In this document: positions 53,199 through 64,000 of the stretch, piece after piece
Position numbering within the stretch: the first letter of the stretch is position 1
Layout of the letters: each line of letters starts with the position of its first letter
Source: Tetradesmus obliquus
Lineage: Eukaryota; Chlorophyta; Chlorophyceae; Sphaeropleales; Scenedesmaceae
Direction of reading: 5' to 3'
Length of the DNA stretch: 64,000 nt
Assembly (NCBI GenBank): GCA_030272155.1
Contig: CP126193.1
Span: forward strand, 4,154,001-4,218,000
Position numbers and translations under genes: made by a program
Notes under the pieces: generated by a model
What the model was told of the DNA's origin: nothing
Databases searched by the model: none
The model's input: the letters and a program-made list of their open reading frames with translations, nothing else

Positions 53199-56100
53199 AT
53201 GGATGCAGCCACCCAAGAACGAGATTCCTGCTTCGCTGATGGAAGGTAAAAAGGCGCCATACAGGAACTCAAGCCTGCTTATCCTTGTGTGCTTGCAAAG
53301 GCGTCACGCGCTGTCTAAGACCAAGCTCTGCCATTCCAGAGTTTGTTGCATTGACACTCCCAGTTCTGACTCAAAACTGGAGCAGTGTGCAGAGTCACCT
53401 AGAAAGGCTGCTGGCAGTGTCGGTGTTACATGCCAGCACTTTCTGCTGAAGCCCCACTTATTGCTGTAGCTTCTTGATTGACATGTCCCAGCTGAATGTC
53501 ATTCACCAACTGCTGCAACTCGGCACCGCTGCCTTTGCAACTGCAAGGCATGCTGTGCGATTTTTGACAAGGTGCTTCCACACCCATGCGCCAAACGCCT
53601 GCACCCTCAAGGCCCAGCGACCTTCTGCTGTGTTTGGTGCTGCCACAGGTCACCAGGCGCAGCAAATGTCAAGGAGCGCCCCAAAGCTGCTGCTGAGCAG
53701 GAGCTATTGCTGGTGTGTCAAGAGCGCATAGAGGATGGCGAGGCTGAAGGTGATGCAGCAGCAGCCATCTGCAAGGCCCAGGTAGGGTGGCAAGCTGGGC
53801 AAAGCAGCCGGTATGTGTTTGCCAGGTTCATCTGCCTGTCCTTGCTTGGTACAGAGCATGGCTGCCCCTTTCATGTCTAGTTTGCTATATGGAACGCGGT
53901 CTGGCTCAGGGGGCCTTGAAGCAGCATGTTGGAGGCTTGCAGGACAAATTCTGGAGGCTACATCTCAGTTTGCCATGTTTCTCGGGCACATCATTTTTGT
54001 TGAGTAGACCAGTTGTTTCACAACACAAGAGCAGCTGCTGTTCCTGCAATAGTCAGGGGCCTTTGCAATGCATGTGCAAGCAGCATCATTGATGCTGCTG
54101 CCGAGCACTAGCTGGTGCTACAGCAGAGCGTGCGCATTGCGCGCCATCTCCCTCAAGCTGTTGTTGCTGCCGCTGCTTTCTATGTTGTACCAGGCTGCCG
54201 TGCGTCAGGTGCAGCAGCGGAAGCTGTCTCGCCAACATCAACGGCAGCGTCAACAGCGGCTTCAGCCTCTTCTGCCTGCAGAGCCAAGGCCCCTGCAGCA
54301 GCAGCACCAGCAGCAGCAGCAGCACCAGCAGCAGCAGCAGCACCAGCACCAGCAGCAACCTGTCACTGCTGAAGGCGGTACCTTTACCCGCACAGAGCCC
54401 ACAGCACAGCAAGCAGCAGGAGATGCCACAGCAGCAGCTGCAGAAGCAGCAAGCGGCCCAGAGCCTGATGTCTCTGGATACGATTCGCAGATGGTGCTGC
54501 ATGACTTAACCAATGCAGTGCCGTTTGCGCCCAGGAGCTTCATCAGCAATGATGGCACTACCTTTGCACCAAGCAGCAGCCAACAGCACAGGCGGCTGTC
54601 AGTGGCGATACCCAGCCAGGTGAAGCACTGCCCATCATACAGTTGCTGCAGCAGCAGCAGCAGCAGCAGCAGGTTGTGCCATACTTGAGTTGCTGAGCTA
54701 TTCCCCAACATCTGGTACATGATCTCCACGGGTCTCATGGCTGCTGTGTTCTTGAGTTGCAGCAGCAGCGACTGCACGTCACGCAAGGTACTTCAGCTGT
54801 TGCTTGCCTCACTACGCTGTTGCTCACCGCTGCAGGATGGTGGTGGTGTGGCAGCTGCTGGTGGGTTGCTCCAGTCGCCAGTGGGTGGCATGATGGCAAC
54901 GCTGCTGGCAGAGGCAGCCACGTCGCACATGAACACAGCACAGACGCCGTGGTGAGTATGTCCAGCATTAATGAGCTGTGTAAGTGTGTTGATCAAGCCA
55001 GTGATGCTGTTCAGCTGCTTTCCTGCAAGCCCCACGAGCTGCATACCAGGGGCAGGAATGTTAGCATCCGAATCAGCACTTGTTGGTGCATCCTATTTTG
55101 CTGCAAGATCATCAGGCAGGCTCAGCAAACATGCCTCCTACTGTTGCAGCTGCGCCACTATGTACCAATACTGTGCAATGTGCGCGAACTGTTGCCTTGC
55201 AGGTCAGTGCACCCTGCCATGGACCTGCTCAGCCCCAGCAGCAGTGCAGTGCTGGATGCCAACGCACTTGCTGCACAGCAGGTGCCGCCTACTCCTGGCA
55301 TGGAGAACAGCAGTGAGCTGGCAGCGCAACTGCTGCAGCAGCGGCCCAGGTCAGCAGGTAGGCCTGGAGGGGTAGCTGTGACAGCATCATCAGCGATGGC
55401 AACAGCAGGAGACGCTGCAGCTGCAGCTGCAGCAGCAGCAAACCATGCAGAATCTGCCAACGCTGCTGCCAGCAGTGCAGCAGCAGCAGGGCTGGCTGCT
55501 GCAGTCAGTGCGGAGCAAGACAGGGCAGTGCTGAAGGTGAGTGGATTGGGTTGTTGACAAGAACCTGCAGTCTACTGTTGCTTGCCTGCAGCAGGGCTTT
55601 GGTGCATGTCAGCGTAGCAAAGTGCGCTGTGTCTGTACTGGCTGGTGATTCTACTTGCGGAAGATCTCGACATCTTGTGTACTGCTGCTGTGTTGCTGTG
55701 TCAGAGGGCTGGCACCATGGGGCGCAAGAGGGACTACAGTGCCATGATGCAGGACACCCGCTGCGCTGAAGTGTGCAAAGCTGCCCAAGGTATGAGGCTG
55801 CCGCCACATGCTGCCCATTACTGGCTTGCAACGCCCTCCATTGTAGATGTGTGCTTTCCATGCCCACTACGCGCTGGATGGGTAGTCCCGAGTGCATTCA
55901 CCAGTTGCTGAGCCGTGGCATTGGGCCTGCTCTTGGTTGCAACCTTCCTACGGCTGCCCTCGCCAAATCACAATGATGACTGCAAGCGTGTTGTGGTGAA
56001 GCTCCTGGACGCGCTGCTGTGCTGCTTGCTGCTGCAGCTGCCGCGCTCGCAGCAATCGGCAGCCCCAGCGCTGGCGCTACCTCTGACAGGCTCGCGGCGC

Positions 56101-57174
56101 TGCTGCAGTGGCAGCACACGATTGAGGCGGCAGAAGCGCAGTGGGGCCCGCTGCACCCTGCTGTGGGCCGTGCCTGGCTGGAACTGGCGCGCGCGCTGCA
56201 GGCTGTCGACAAGGACAGCGAGCGCGCAAAACTGGCCACGAAGAAGGCCTTCGACATCTGCCAGATCCTGCTCAAGGAGACAGCCACGGTAAGCTGCCCA
56301 CCATGCAGTGCGCTGCAGCGGTTAGCGGTAGCCGTGACAGGGGTACTTGCAGATGCAGTTTGGCGTGGGCATACGCGTGGTCTGGTCGCAGTGTCCTTTC
56401 GCGCTCCTGCTGCCGCCAGGTGGATGTTGTGTGAGCCGTCGTGAAACAGGCGGCCCATTGCAAAGACGTGCACCACATGCGGGGTTGATTGATGGTTGCC
56501 AACGGCCACAAATGTTGCCGCCGCCACTGTTGCTGCTGCAGGAGTCGCGAGCCCAGGAGTCCTTCCAGTACATGCTGGAGAAGTTCAACCGCAAGGCAAC
56601 AGCAGCAAAGCAGCAGGCGGCACAGCAGCAGTATGCCGCGCAGGAAGCAGCTGTAGCAGCGGCAGCCATGGCAGCATCAGCATCTGCAGCAGCAGCGGCA
56701 GGAGCGACGATGACGCCCGCAGCACAGCTGGGCTTTGCGCAGCAGGAAGGCAGCTCAGCAGGAGTTGCAGCGGCGGCTGCAGCTGCAGCTGCTGTGGTGG
56801 CAGCGCAGCAGCGGCAGCAGCTGCAGCAGCACCTGGCACTGTCTGCTGCGGAGCCAGCGCTGCTGAGCCAGATTGCAGGCCAGGCTGCAATGCCAGGCAT
56901 GGCAGGGCTACAGGCTTTAGCAGGCCTGTATGCACCCAACATGCTGCAGCCAACCATGAGCAGCGCCATGTTGCAGCCAAACATAAGCAGCGCGATGCTG
57001 CAGCCGATAATCAACAGTGCAGTGTTGCAGGCTCAGCAGGCTGTGCCTATGCATGGCCAGCACCAGGTGGATGCAGCAGCTGCAGCTGCTGCCGCCGCTG
57101 CGGCTGCCGTGGTGGCAGCTCAGGCTGCACAGCAAGCTGCGCTAGCCAACAGCGCTCCTGGTGCAGGCACATGA
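53199..57174 (+). CDS. TPR-like protein with Gln/Ala-rich regions, unknown function
   Basis: Exons 53199-53245, 53649-53781, 54194-54619, 54836-54951, 55203-55536, 55705-55789, 56038-56288 and 56542-57174 join in frame to 674 residues. The N-terminal part is hydrophilic and helical (NVKERPKAAAEQELLLVCQE), then Gln/His-rich with a likely coiled coil. Residues ~381-464 contain helical pairs of tetratricopeptide type: LLQWQHTIEAAEAQWGPLHP, VGRAWLELARALQAVDKDSE and RAKLATKKAFDICQILLKE. The spacing resembles kinesin-light-chain-like TPRs. The Ala/Gln/Met-rich C-terminus holds three tandem LQP-(T/N)-(M/I)-(S/N)-SAMLQP-like units near 56940-57020. I do not recognise a family; a scaffold or transcription-related role would be a guess. 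Confidence 0.8.
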
Positions 57175-59620
57175 GGTAGAGCTGGCGTGGCAGGTGGATG
57201 CGGGCAAAATGCGCAGACATGCAGCCTAGCTAGGCACCATGATGTCGGCATGGTGGGCATGCGTCACATCATGATCTTGTTCCTTTGTGTGGCGGAGCCG
57301 GCCGCAGAGTGACTGCAGCTGCACTGGGGAGTTATTGATCCTTTTTCCTGACAGCAAACAAGCTTAGTGTTCTGTCGCTCTCAGCAAACTGGTTACAACT
57401 GGCCAAACTGCACCAGCGGGTGAACCTGGGTTTTCAGGCTCTGTGGTGCAGCTGCATGCACAGACCAGCACCCACTGTGTTGCGATTGGCTCTGGTCAAG
57501 CACGCAGCATCATGCTCGACATGATGTCATGACACACAGGGAAGCATGTGCACCCTCGAACTCTGCTTGAGAGCTGTTGTACAGGGCCATCATCATGCAG
57601 CGCATGATTCTGATGAAATCTGGCAATGAGCAACGCCACAATGCTTGTAACCGTACAAGGCTGCACCAACCATCAGGCCAAATTGTTGTACATGCGCGGA
57701 CAAACCAACATAACAGCGCTAGCGCTGGACTGGAGTATGTGATTCATACTCTGCCAAAGGCAGCGTGCAATGCATGCCGTGCATTGTAATGGCGGTCTCT
57801 GCAGCAAGACGCTGATGTCAGCTTGCAGTTGCAAGTCTCACAGAGCTGCTTGCGCCACAACCATCTTCATCCAGCTGCTCACGGATGCAGCACAACCTTG
57901 GCGGCATGAAGATTGTGACAGCACTGCAAGCAAAATCAGCTGCACATAAGGAGTCAGCGTTTATGCAAGGATAGCACCAAGATGGCGATGATGACAGGGC
58001 TGTGGGCACACCCAAGCTGCTGCAGCAAGCCCATCAACGCATGTCATTGCGCTGTGGCCTGTACTATTGCTACCAGCGCCACCTAACGCAAGAGTCCCCG
58101 GCACAGCCTCGCCAGCTGGGCACCCAATGCTCACGACAGCTACAGGCAGTGCTTGTGGCCCTTCCAAGGGTGCCAGCGGCACCTGATAGAGTGGAAGTTC
58201 GGTAATAATATAGCTGTACTAACTACCCAGCAGCTGAAACACTACCAAAAGCTGGCAAAGCAGCCAGGGGCTCGCTGTTCTCACTCAACACAACAGGCAA
58301 GACGTAGTATCTGAGCAAGTGTCACATACACACCGTGCCCTGCAGTAGACATGCAGTAGAGCACACAAGAGCAGAGCGGCATTGCTGGGTAGCAAATGCC
58401 TCCTACCCTTGCACTGCAACAGCAGGTGCACACAGACGTGCAGCACAACCTACACATATGATGCTGCTGCTTTTGTTGCTGAGAAGCTGCAACACGTCAT
58501 ATCAAGGCAGGGATCTCATAAGAGGGCATGATATACACAACAGCAACGGCACAAGCAGAATCCATCACACCTGGCTGCGGCATGCACACCACTGAAACCT
58601 CCCCGCAATAGTAGCACGACCAACACCCGTTTCAAATCCCTGTCCAGTCAGCCCTCCAATGCCCCGGTGCCACCCTGTCAAAACAACACACTGCGCACAA
58701 GCATGAAGCACAAAAACGAGGCACTGGCCCTCTGAAAGGGCCTGCATGCTTTGCGTGATAACAAAAGACGGTTTGGTGCAGCCGACAAACACAGGACAGC
58801 TATCCTTGGTTCTGCACAGCAACTGCTGCGGCTTCAGCAATAGCACCTGAGAAAACTGCCCATTGACACCAGCTGCAGCTCTGCAGCTTGCAACTGGGCT
58901 GCAACACTGAAGGTGACTGCCCGCATCAATACTGAATAGCAGATCTCACACTCGGTGGTCCTGTTGATCCCACCCACACTGCCGCTCAATCACACAAGAG
59001 CAAAGGCACAATGCAGAGACTTCAAAACATAACACAAACGAGACTCATTATCACTGCAGCTGCGCAGCACCGCGGCTTGACACACACCACGCAGTGCTTT
59101 GCAACTGCTACTCTCCTTCCATTCTGCTGGTAGCACGAGCCCACGATTGCGTTTCCAGACGCTGTGACCAACCAGCAACCCCTGGCCCCGTGGTCAACGC
59201 CAGTGTGATACAGGCAACCGTACTGTGCAGCCGCACTCGCTTCAGCACATCAAGCGCTCAAGCACAAGCAAGATATGCGTACACGCACAGCTATGAAACT
59301 GCGGGCATGCTCGTGCACGAGGCCTCCGCTGTGCCTACCTGCAGAAGAAGAAGTTTTGCTGCGCAGCACAGCAGGGACAGGCATCCACCAACGCCAACAC
59401 AGCACATGCTGCCCTGCCCCTCATTTGACAACTCCCTTCAAATGCTCAAACTGCTGATGCGCAGAAGGCTGGTCACACCAGCACATGCACAGCCTGCTCG
59501 GCAGCCATGCAGCTTTTCCTTGTAACTGCTTCAGCCCTTCCGCACAACGCTGCAATCCGCAGCTGCCGCCGCACTGCCGCCGCGGCACCCCAACCAGCAG
59601 CATGCGCAAAGCAGCTACGC
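57175..59620. other. Intergenic between convergent genes
   Basis: 3' flanks of the TPR-like gene (+) and the helical-repeat gene (-). Frames are short and Cys/His/Thr-rich with no recognisable similarity. Confidence 0.5.
57646..57650 (+). terminator. Candidate TGTAA poly(A) signal, TPR-like gene
   Basis: TGTAA about 470 bases after the stop; another lies near 57786. Position-based call. Confidence 0.3.
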
Positions 59621-60880
59621 TCAGGGCTGCATCGCAGCAGCAGCAGCGATGCCATCGGGGAAGTCTGGCGCCAGGTGTGGCAGCACCTCACTGAGCCGCA
59701 CAGCAGCAGCAGCCACAGCAGGACTGGAGAAGCCTAGCTTGTTCCAGGCCTTGACCGCAATCTGCAGCTGCTGCGGCGAGAAGTACTCCATGTTGGCGGG
59801 CATGTACTGGTCGGCCACGGCTGCAGGGAGCAGCAGCGGACGCAACGGCAGAGGCAGCAGCGTAGGGGAAGGCGGAGTGAGATTGGTGGCGCAGCGAAAT
59901 GGACGATACAGTCGTAGGAGCAGCGGCATGCTGAGTACAGATGTGGCAACACATGTTGGCACGCAGCGCACTGGCAGAATCTACCTGGCGGCTGCTGCGC
60001 TTGCATCCCCGCCTGCCGCACCTGACATGAACTTGTCGCACAGGTGCCCCTGCTCGCCGCAGGCCCACAGAATCATGGACACGTCAGCGGGGCTCATGCC
60101 CTCCAGCTGGGCTGTGGCTGCCTGCGTGATGGCTGTGTACAGCGCGGTGTCATCATAGCCCACAGCCGCCAGGCCAAACGCGAGCTTGGCCAGACCCTGG
60201 GAGTCAAAGTCCTGCAGTGGCAGCAGCAGCAGTAGGGTAATGACACCATTGTCAACTGCGTCCGCAGCGGCAATGCTGCCTCTGCAAGAGCTGGCACTGC
60301 ACTGCTAACAGATGACACAGTAACATAGCTGCTGGCACACGTCATGCAGCTGTTCATGCAGACACGACAGTGCAGGTGCTGCAGCAAACCCCCAATTTTT
60401 CATTTCGCACAGCTGCACAGCTGCACGTCCGCACCACCACTCAGCGCCTGCCGGGCAGCCAGCCCCACCCACCTGGATGTTGTCCATGGCGTACTCCGCC
60501 ACCAGGCTGTGCAGGCGGCTGTCTGCCCAGCCAAGCTGCGCCATGGCGTACACCACCTCGGCCAGGCTCTTGCTGTTGCAGTTGGCCTGCAGCTTCAGCG
60601 CGATGTCGTGCATCATGTCCATCAGCGTCTCATCCTGGTAGCCAAAGCGCGCAAACGTCCACAGCATCTGCAGCGACACCAAGACAGTAGCCGCCAGGGA
60701 GCAAGGGTCATAGCAGGTGGTTTGTTTGATCGACACACGTGCACGCAGGTCCATGCTAAAAGTACACACCGGCCGCAAGTACTGGGCAGAGCTCGCAACA
60801 GTGCCATGCATACTGTGCTGGACGCCAACACATGTCTTTCCTGCTCCTGCTGCTGCAGATGCTGGCCGTGGCAACAAATC

Positions 60881-60924
<44 letters not shown>

Positions 60925-61819
60925 GCACCTTGGCCATGCCGCTGGCGTCAAACTTCTGGATGTTGGACTTGAGGTACGGCAGCAGCGTGCTCATCAGATC
61001 ATAATCATAGTACTGCGCCTCGCCAAAGGCCCAGGCAGTGTCAGCCAGCACGGCCGGGTCAAAGTGCTCCAGCTTCTCAATGATGGCATCAGCCATGATG
61101 CTCTTGAACTGCGTGTTGAAGTAGCCCAGCTGCGCGAAGCTCACGGTGAGGTTGCGGATCTGGTCGGGTGACAGCTCGCCCGCGCGGTTCATGGCGCAGT
61201 CAGCGAGCTGGCGGTTGGGTGATGCGGCGGCGGCAGCACGGAAGGAGGAAGGAGTGGGGTGTCAGGGGGGGCCAAATGTACAGCGTAAGGCCATGTGCAT
61301 GTGAAATGCGCCGTCGTGCTGTGTGACTTTTGTTGACCTGAAGCTGATGACTGGGTAGCATGTGGTGCGAAATTGCGCAGCGCTGACTACCAGCACGCTG
61401 AAGTGTGAGATAATGCTGTGCAGAGTTGTGTCACCAGTCAGTTGCTCAGCTGTTATTGAACGTATGCAGGCACAGCATCACAGTTGGCGCTGGAATGAGA
61501 GACCATGGTAAGGCCCCTTCAAAAGCTGGGCATAAATGACACACGCTGCACATCCTGGACAGTGCTGCGCCCACCTGGGACAGCACTCCAGTTTCCTTGT
61601 TGCTGGTGGCCACGCAGCTCTGCACCTGTGCAATTACATCGCTGAGGGAGGCATCAGCGGCTACTGAAGAGCATGCCGATGCAGAGAAGCCACGGGTGAA
61701 CGGCGGCAGGCGGCGCCAAGCCCTGTGGGCTGCTGCTGCTGCTGGGGCAGAGCAGCTGCTGAATGCAAGACCTGTGCTGGCCCGCTGGGCTGTGCTGATG
61801 CTGCGCGTGATTCGGGCGC
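59621..61819 (-). CDS. Organellar helical-repeat protein (Tbc2/FASTK-like repeats), 5' end incomplete
   Basis: Exons 61575-61819, 60929-61207, 60473-60667, 60022-60211 and 59621-59820 are in frame and encode about 369 residues. At least six ~37-residue alpha-helical repeats share an (A/L)WAFxxLGYxDxxL pattern: LTVSFAQLGYFNTQF, LADTAWAFGEAQYYDYDL, LWTFARFGYQDETL, VVYAMAQLGWADSRL, LAFGLAAVGYDDTAL and AVKAWNKLGFSSPAV. Such repeats occur in FASTK/RAP-type and chloroplast Tbc2-like RNA-binding proteins that act on organellar transcripts. Before them is an Arg/Ser/Ala-rich segment (RITRSISTAQRAS, WRRLPPFTRGF), a transit-peptide-like sequence. No RAP domain is seen before the stop. The first visible exon begins after TTTTCAG and needs one base from an upstream exon, which I could not place (61820-62100). 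Confidence 0.82.
60882..60923. repeat. (CTG)14 on plus strand, at an intron 5' end
   Basis: Fourteen units, read as CAG in the minus-strand transcript, beginning a few bases after the GTGCG donor of the 60929-61207 exon. Confidence 0.95.
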
Positions 61820-62617
61820 CTGAAAACAATTGGTTGGCATGAACAGCGACGGGCGGGCAGCACTTCAGAAATTGAGCGACACTCTCGTAAAACAGCAGCC
61901 CTAGCCCCTCGGCAAGGGTTTGCACAGTGTGTGCAAGCAGCTGCCTGCCTTGGGGGATTCCGCATCGGTAGCATATATGCATACACATCGAGGCTATTGA
62001 GGCGGTCAGTGCAAACGAGGCAACGCAGATCAGACTGCACTACGTGCCACCCTGTGTCAATCAGGCGTCGGACTAAAAGCAGTGAGTGCAGAGAGGAGTT
62101 CAAGTGACGGTTACAAGCAAACCGTTCGCTCTCTTGCACGTAGGGCTTCTGTTGCACACTCACCAGCTGCAAGGTGCTCGAGCGCCCTCAGCGAAGCAGG
62201 CAAGAGACAGCTCAGGCCATAGTTGCCTAGAGCCGACGCTGTTGAGATCAGAAAGCTCATTCGTAGGTTGCACTGAAGCTTCTTAGAGATGAAGGTACAG
62301 TCACTGCACTCACCCTGGAAGACAGGGTTATGTTTCGGTCAAAGGTATTTGGGACGATAGCCAAGCAGCAGAATTTGCGGTTACACGAGAGTGGCCGGCC
62401 CAATTGAACTTGATTTTGTGTCAGAAGGGTGCAAGGGTTTTCCCAACCGAAGTGCAGCTGCTATTCGCGTTTGTTCATACAGCAATCCGCAATCGCATGC
62501 TGCAGGAACTATATGCAGAGTATTGCAGCCGGGTGCTAATGCAGCACATGTGTAGCAACTGACCTGTCGTCGTGTGCGTAGTGCTGCGTCCTGCACACAG
62601 CCTTGTTGTCTCTCGCC
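61820..62617. promoter_or_regulatory. 5' region shared by helical-repeat gene (-) and RHD3/SEY1 gene (+)
   Basis: Head-to-head arrangement. The missing first exon of the minus-strand gene must lie here; a minus-strand frame from ATG 61972 (MLPMRNPPRQ) is one candidate but its phase to the next exon is not proven. The remainder should be a divergent promoter. Confidence 0.4.
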
Positions 62618-64000
62618 ATGGCAGCACAGACCACGTGTTGCCAGGTTATAGATGGGGATGGGACGTTCAAGGAGCAAGAGGTGGATGCCTTCGTGCATCA
62701 GCATGGGGTCATAGAGGCCCGCACCAACTACCAAGTAGTGGCCATCATGGGGCCGCAGAGCTCGGGAAAGAGCACACTGATGAATCATGTGGTGAGCATC
62801 TTGCTGGTCATCCGGCTGAGGGGAGGCCAGCAGTGTTCTTCCGCACTGAGCAGTAGATCATGCGCTACAACTGGTACTGCTGCTGACCGTTTTGTACTCT
62901 CACTTGCAAATGGCGGAGCGCGTTTGGCAGTGGCTAACAACGTGCATCTACGTATCAGCATGTTCAAGCCAAACTCAACACTGCTGTAATCGTCCAAACC
63001 GCTGTGGTGTGCAGTTTGGCACAAGCTTCCAGGAGATGGATGCCATGACGGGCAGGCAGCAGACCACCAAGGGCGTTTGGATGGCCAAGTCGCCAAAGGT
63101 GGATGATGTGTGCACGCTCATCATGGACCTGGAGGGCTCTGATGGCCGCGAGCGCGGCGAAGATGACACCAACTTCGAGCGGCAGAGCGCACTGTTTGCG
63201 CTGGCTGTGGCTGACGTGCTGCTGATCAATGTGTGGTGCCATGATATTGGGCGAGAGCAGGGCAGCGGCAAGCCACTCATGAAGACAATCTTCCAGGTGT
63301 GATGAAAGGTCCCAGCGCCGCTTGGTGCCGAAATCAGCTTGCAGGAAGCCGCTTCAGGGGCTGCAGCAACTGAGCCGGGCAGTACAGATCAGTTGTACTG
63401 CTTCTGGCATGTGCATTGTACAGCACACTTGCGGGTGCATGCCAGCAACTGCCTGGCGTCACATGCAAACCGCATTCTGACGCGGTGCTTGTTGGCTGTG
63501 ATGGTCCCGTTGCCGCTTTTTTAAATCGTCCCTGCCGCTACGTGTGCCAACCTGCAGGTCAACCTGAAGCTGTTTGCGCCAGAGCCCAACAGGCGGCGCA
63601 CCGTGCTGCTGTTTGTCATCCGCGACAAGAGCAAGACGCCCATGGCAAAGCTCGCAGAGATTCTCGCCGAGGACGTGCACAAGATGTGGGACAGCATCAG
63701 CAAGCCGCCGCAGTACACAGACAGCAAGCTGGAGGACTTCTTTGAGGTACGTTCATTGATTATCAAATTTGATTTATACCTGATTTGTCAGCAGCTGCAT
63801 TGACAGCTGGCTGTGGCAGCTGCTCGCAGGAGAACAGCCAGTGGCCTGCAACTCTGGTGCACTTGCCGTAGCTGAGTGTTGCTGCCTCCATTGCTGCTGC
63901 TGCTGCTGCTGTTGGTGTTTGGGGCATACAACAGGTCCAGTACACTGCGCTGCCGCACTATGAGGACAAGTACGAAGACTTCCTGGCTGACACAGTGGTG
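62618..64000 (+). CDS. RHD3/SEY1-type dynamin-like GTPase of ER fusion, 5' part
   Basis: GTPase of the atlastin/SEY1/RHD3 group that fuses ER tubules. Exons 62618-62791, 63015-63296, 63558-63746 and 63935-64000 (continuing past the window) are all phase 0, 237 residues so far; full proteins are about 750-850. Motifs: P-loop GPQSSGKST (residues 44-52), TTKGVWM around the G2 threonine, [18 protein letters not shown] (G3 with the RHD3-type glycine-glutamate region), [14 protein letters not shown], and the G4-like [16 protein letters not shown] matches the family's post-GTPase LPHYEEK block. ATG 62618 fits the short family N-terminus before VDGDG-like VIDGDGTF. The C-terminal helical bundle and hairpin membrane anchor lie outside the window. 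Confidence 0.96.

Overview
The window is nuclear DNA of a green alga. Evidence: multi-exon genes with short GT-AG introns, plant/algal-type proteins (RHD3/SEY1-like dynamin-related GTPase, RER1, plastid-type aromatic amino acid permease, CP5-like START protein, USP12/46-type deubiquitinase), TGTAA poly(A)-type signals and dense CAG/CTG triplet runs. A chlorophycean (Scenedesmaceae or Chlamydomonadales) is my best guess; the species cannot be fixed from the sequence alone. I see no rRNA, tRNA, CRISPR array or intact transposon.

Layout. 1.07-4.07 kb (-): USP12/46-type ubiquitin hydrolase, seven exons. 7.87-10.88 kb (-): secreted glycoside-hydrolase-like protein, seven exons. 12.19-16.89 kb (-): aromatic amino acid (Trp/Tyr permease family) transporter, ten exons including an 8-nt microexon. 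17.68-24.08 kb (+): signal-peptide and membrane-anchored subtilase with a PA domain. 27.35-32.31 kb (+): membrane-anchored START lipid-binding protein with a (CTG)59 intron tract and a 34-residue polyglutamine. 33.29-38.82 kb (+): unknown 1454-residue protein with at least nine copies of a VExSxxSFSKLFG-like motif. 39.63-42.65 kb: a ~99% identical 1512-bp tandem duplication in non-coding DNA. 45.34-46.27 kb (-): RER1. 47.70-48.68 kb (-): small two-helix membrane protein. 49.24-52.24 kb (+): WD40 protein. 53.20-57.17 kb (+): TPR-like protein with Gln/Ala-rich flanks. 59.62-61.82+ kb (-): organelle-targeted helical-repeat protein (Tbc2/FASTK-like repeats). 62.62 kb to the end (+): RHD3/SEY1 GTPase, truncated by the window edge.

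Exon models were built by hand from protein similarity and GT/AG phase. For nine genes every junction keeps the reading frame. The subtilase exon 1/exon 2 junction and the first exon of the helical-repeat gene remain open. The genes are ordinary, unlinked eukaryotic housekeeping or accessory genes; membrane traffic is the only loose theme (RER1, RHD3/SEY1, START). What stands out is sequence architecture: triplet-repeat runs inside coding regions, at intron 3' ends, and as a perfectly complementary (CAG)16/(CTG)16 pair within one intron.
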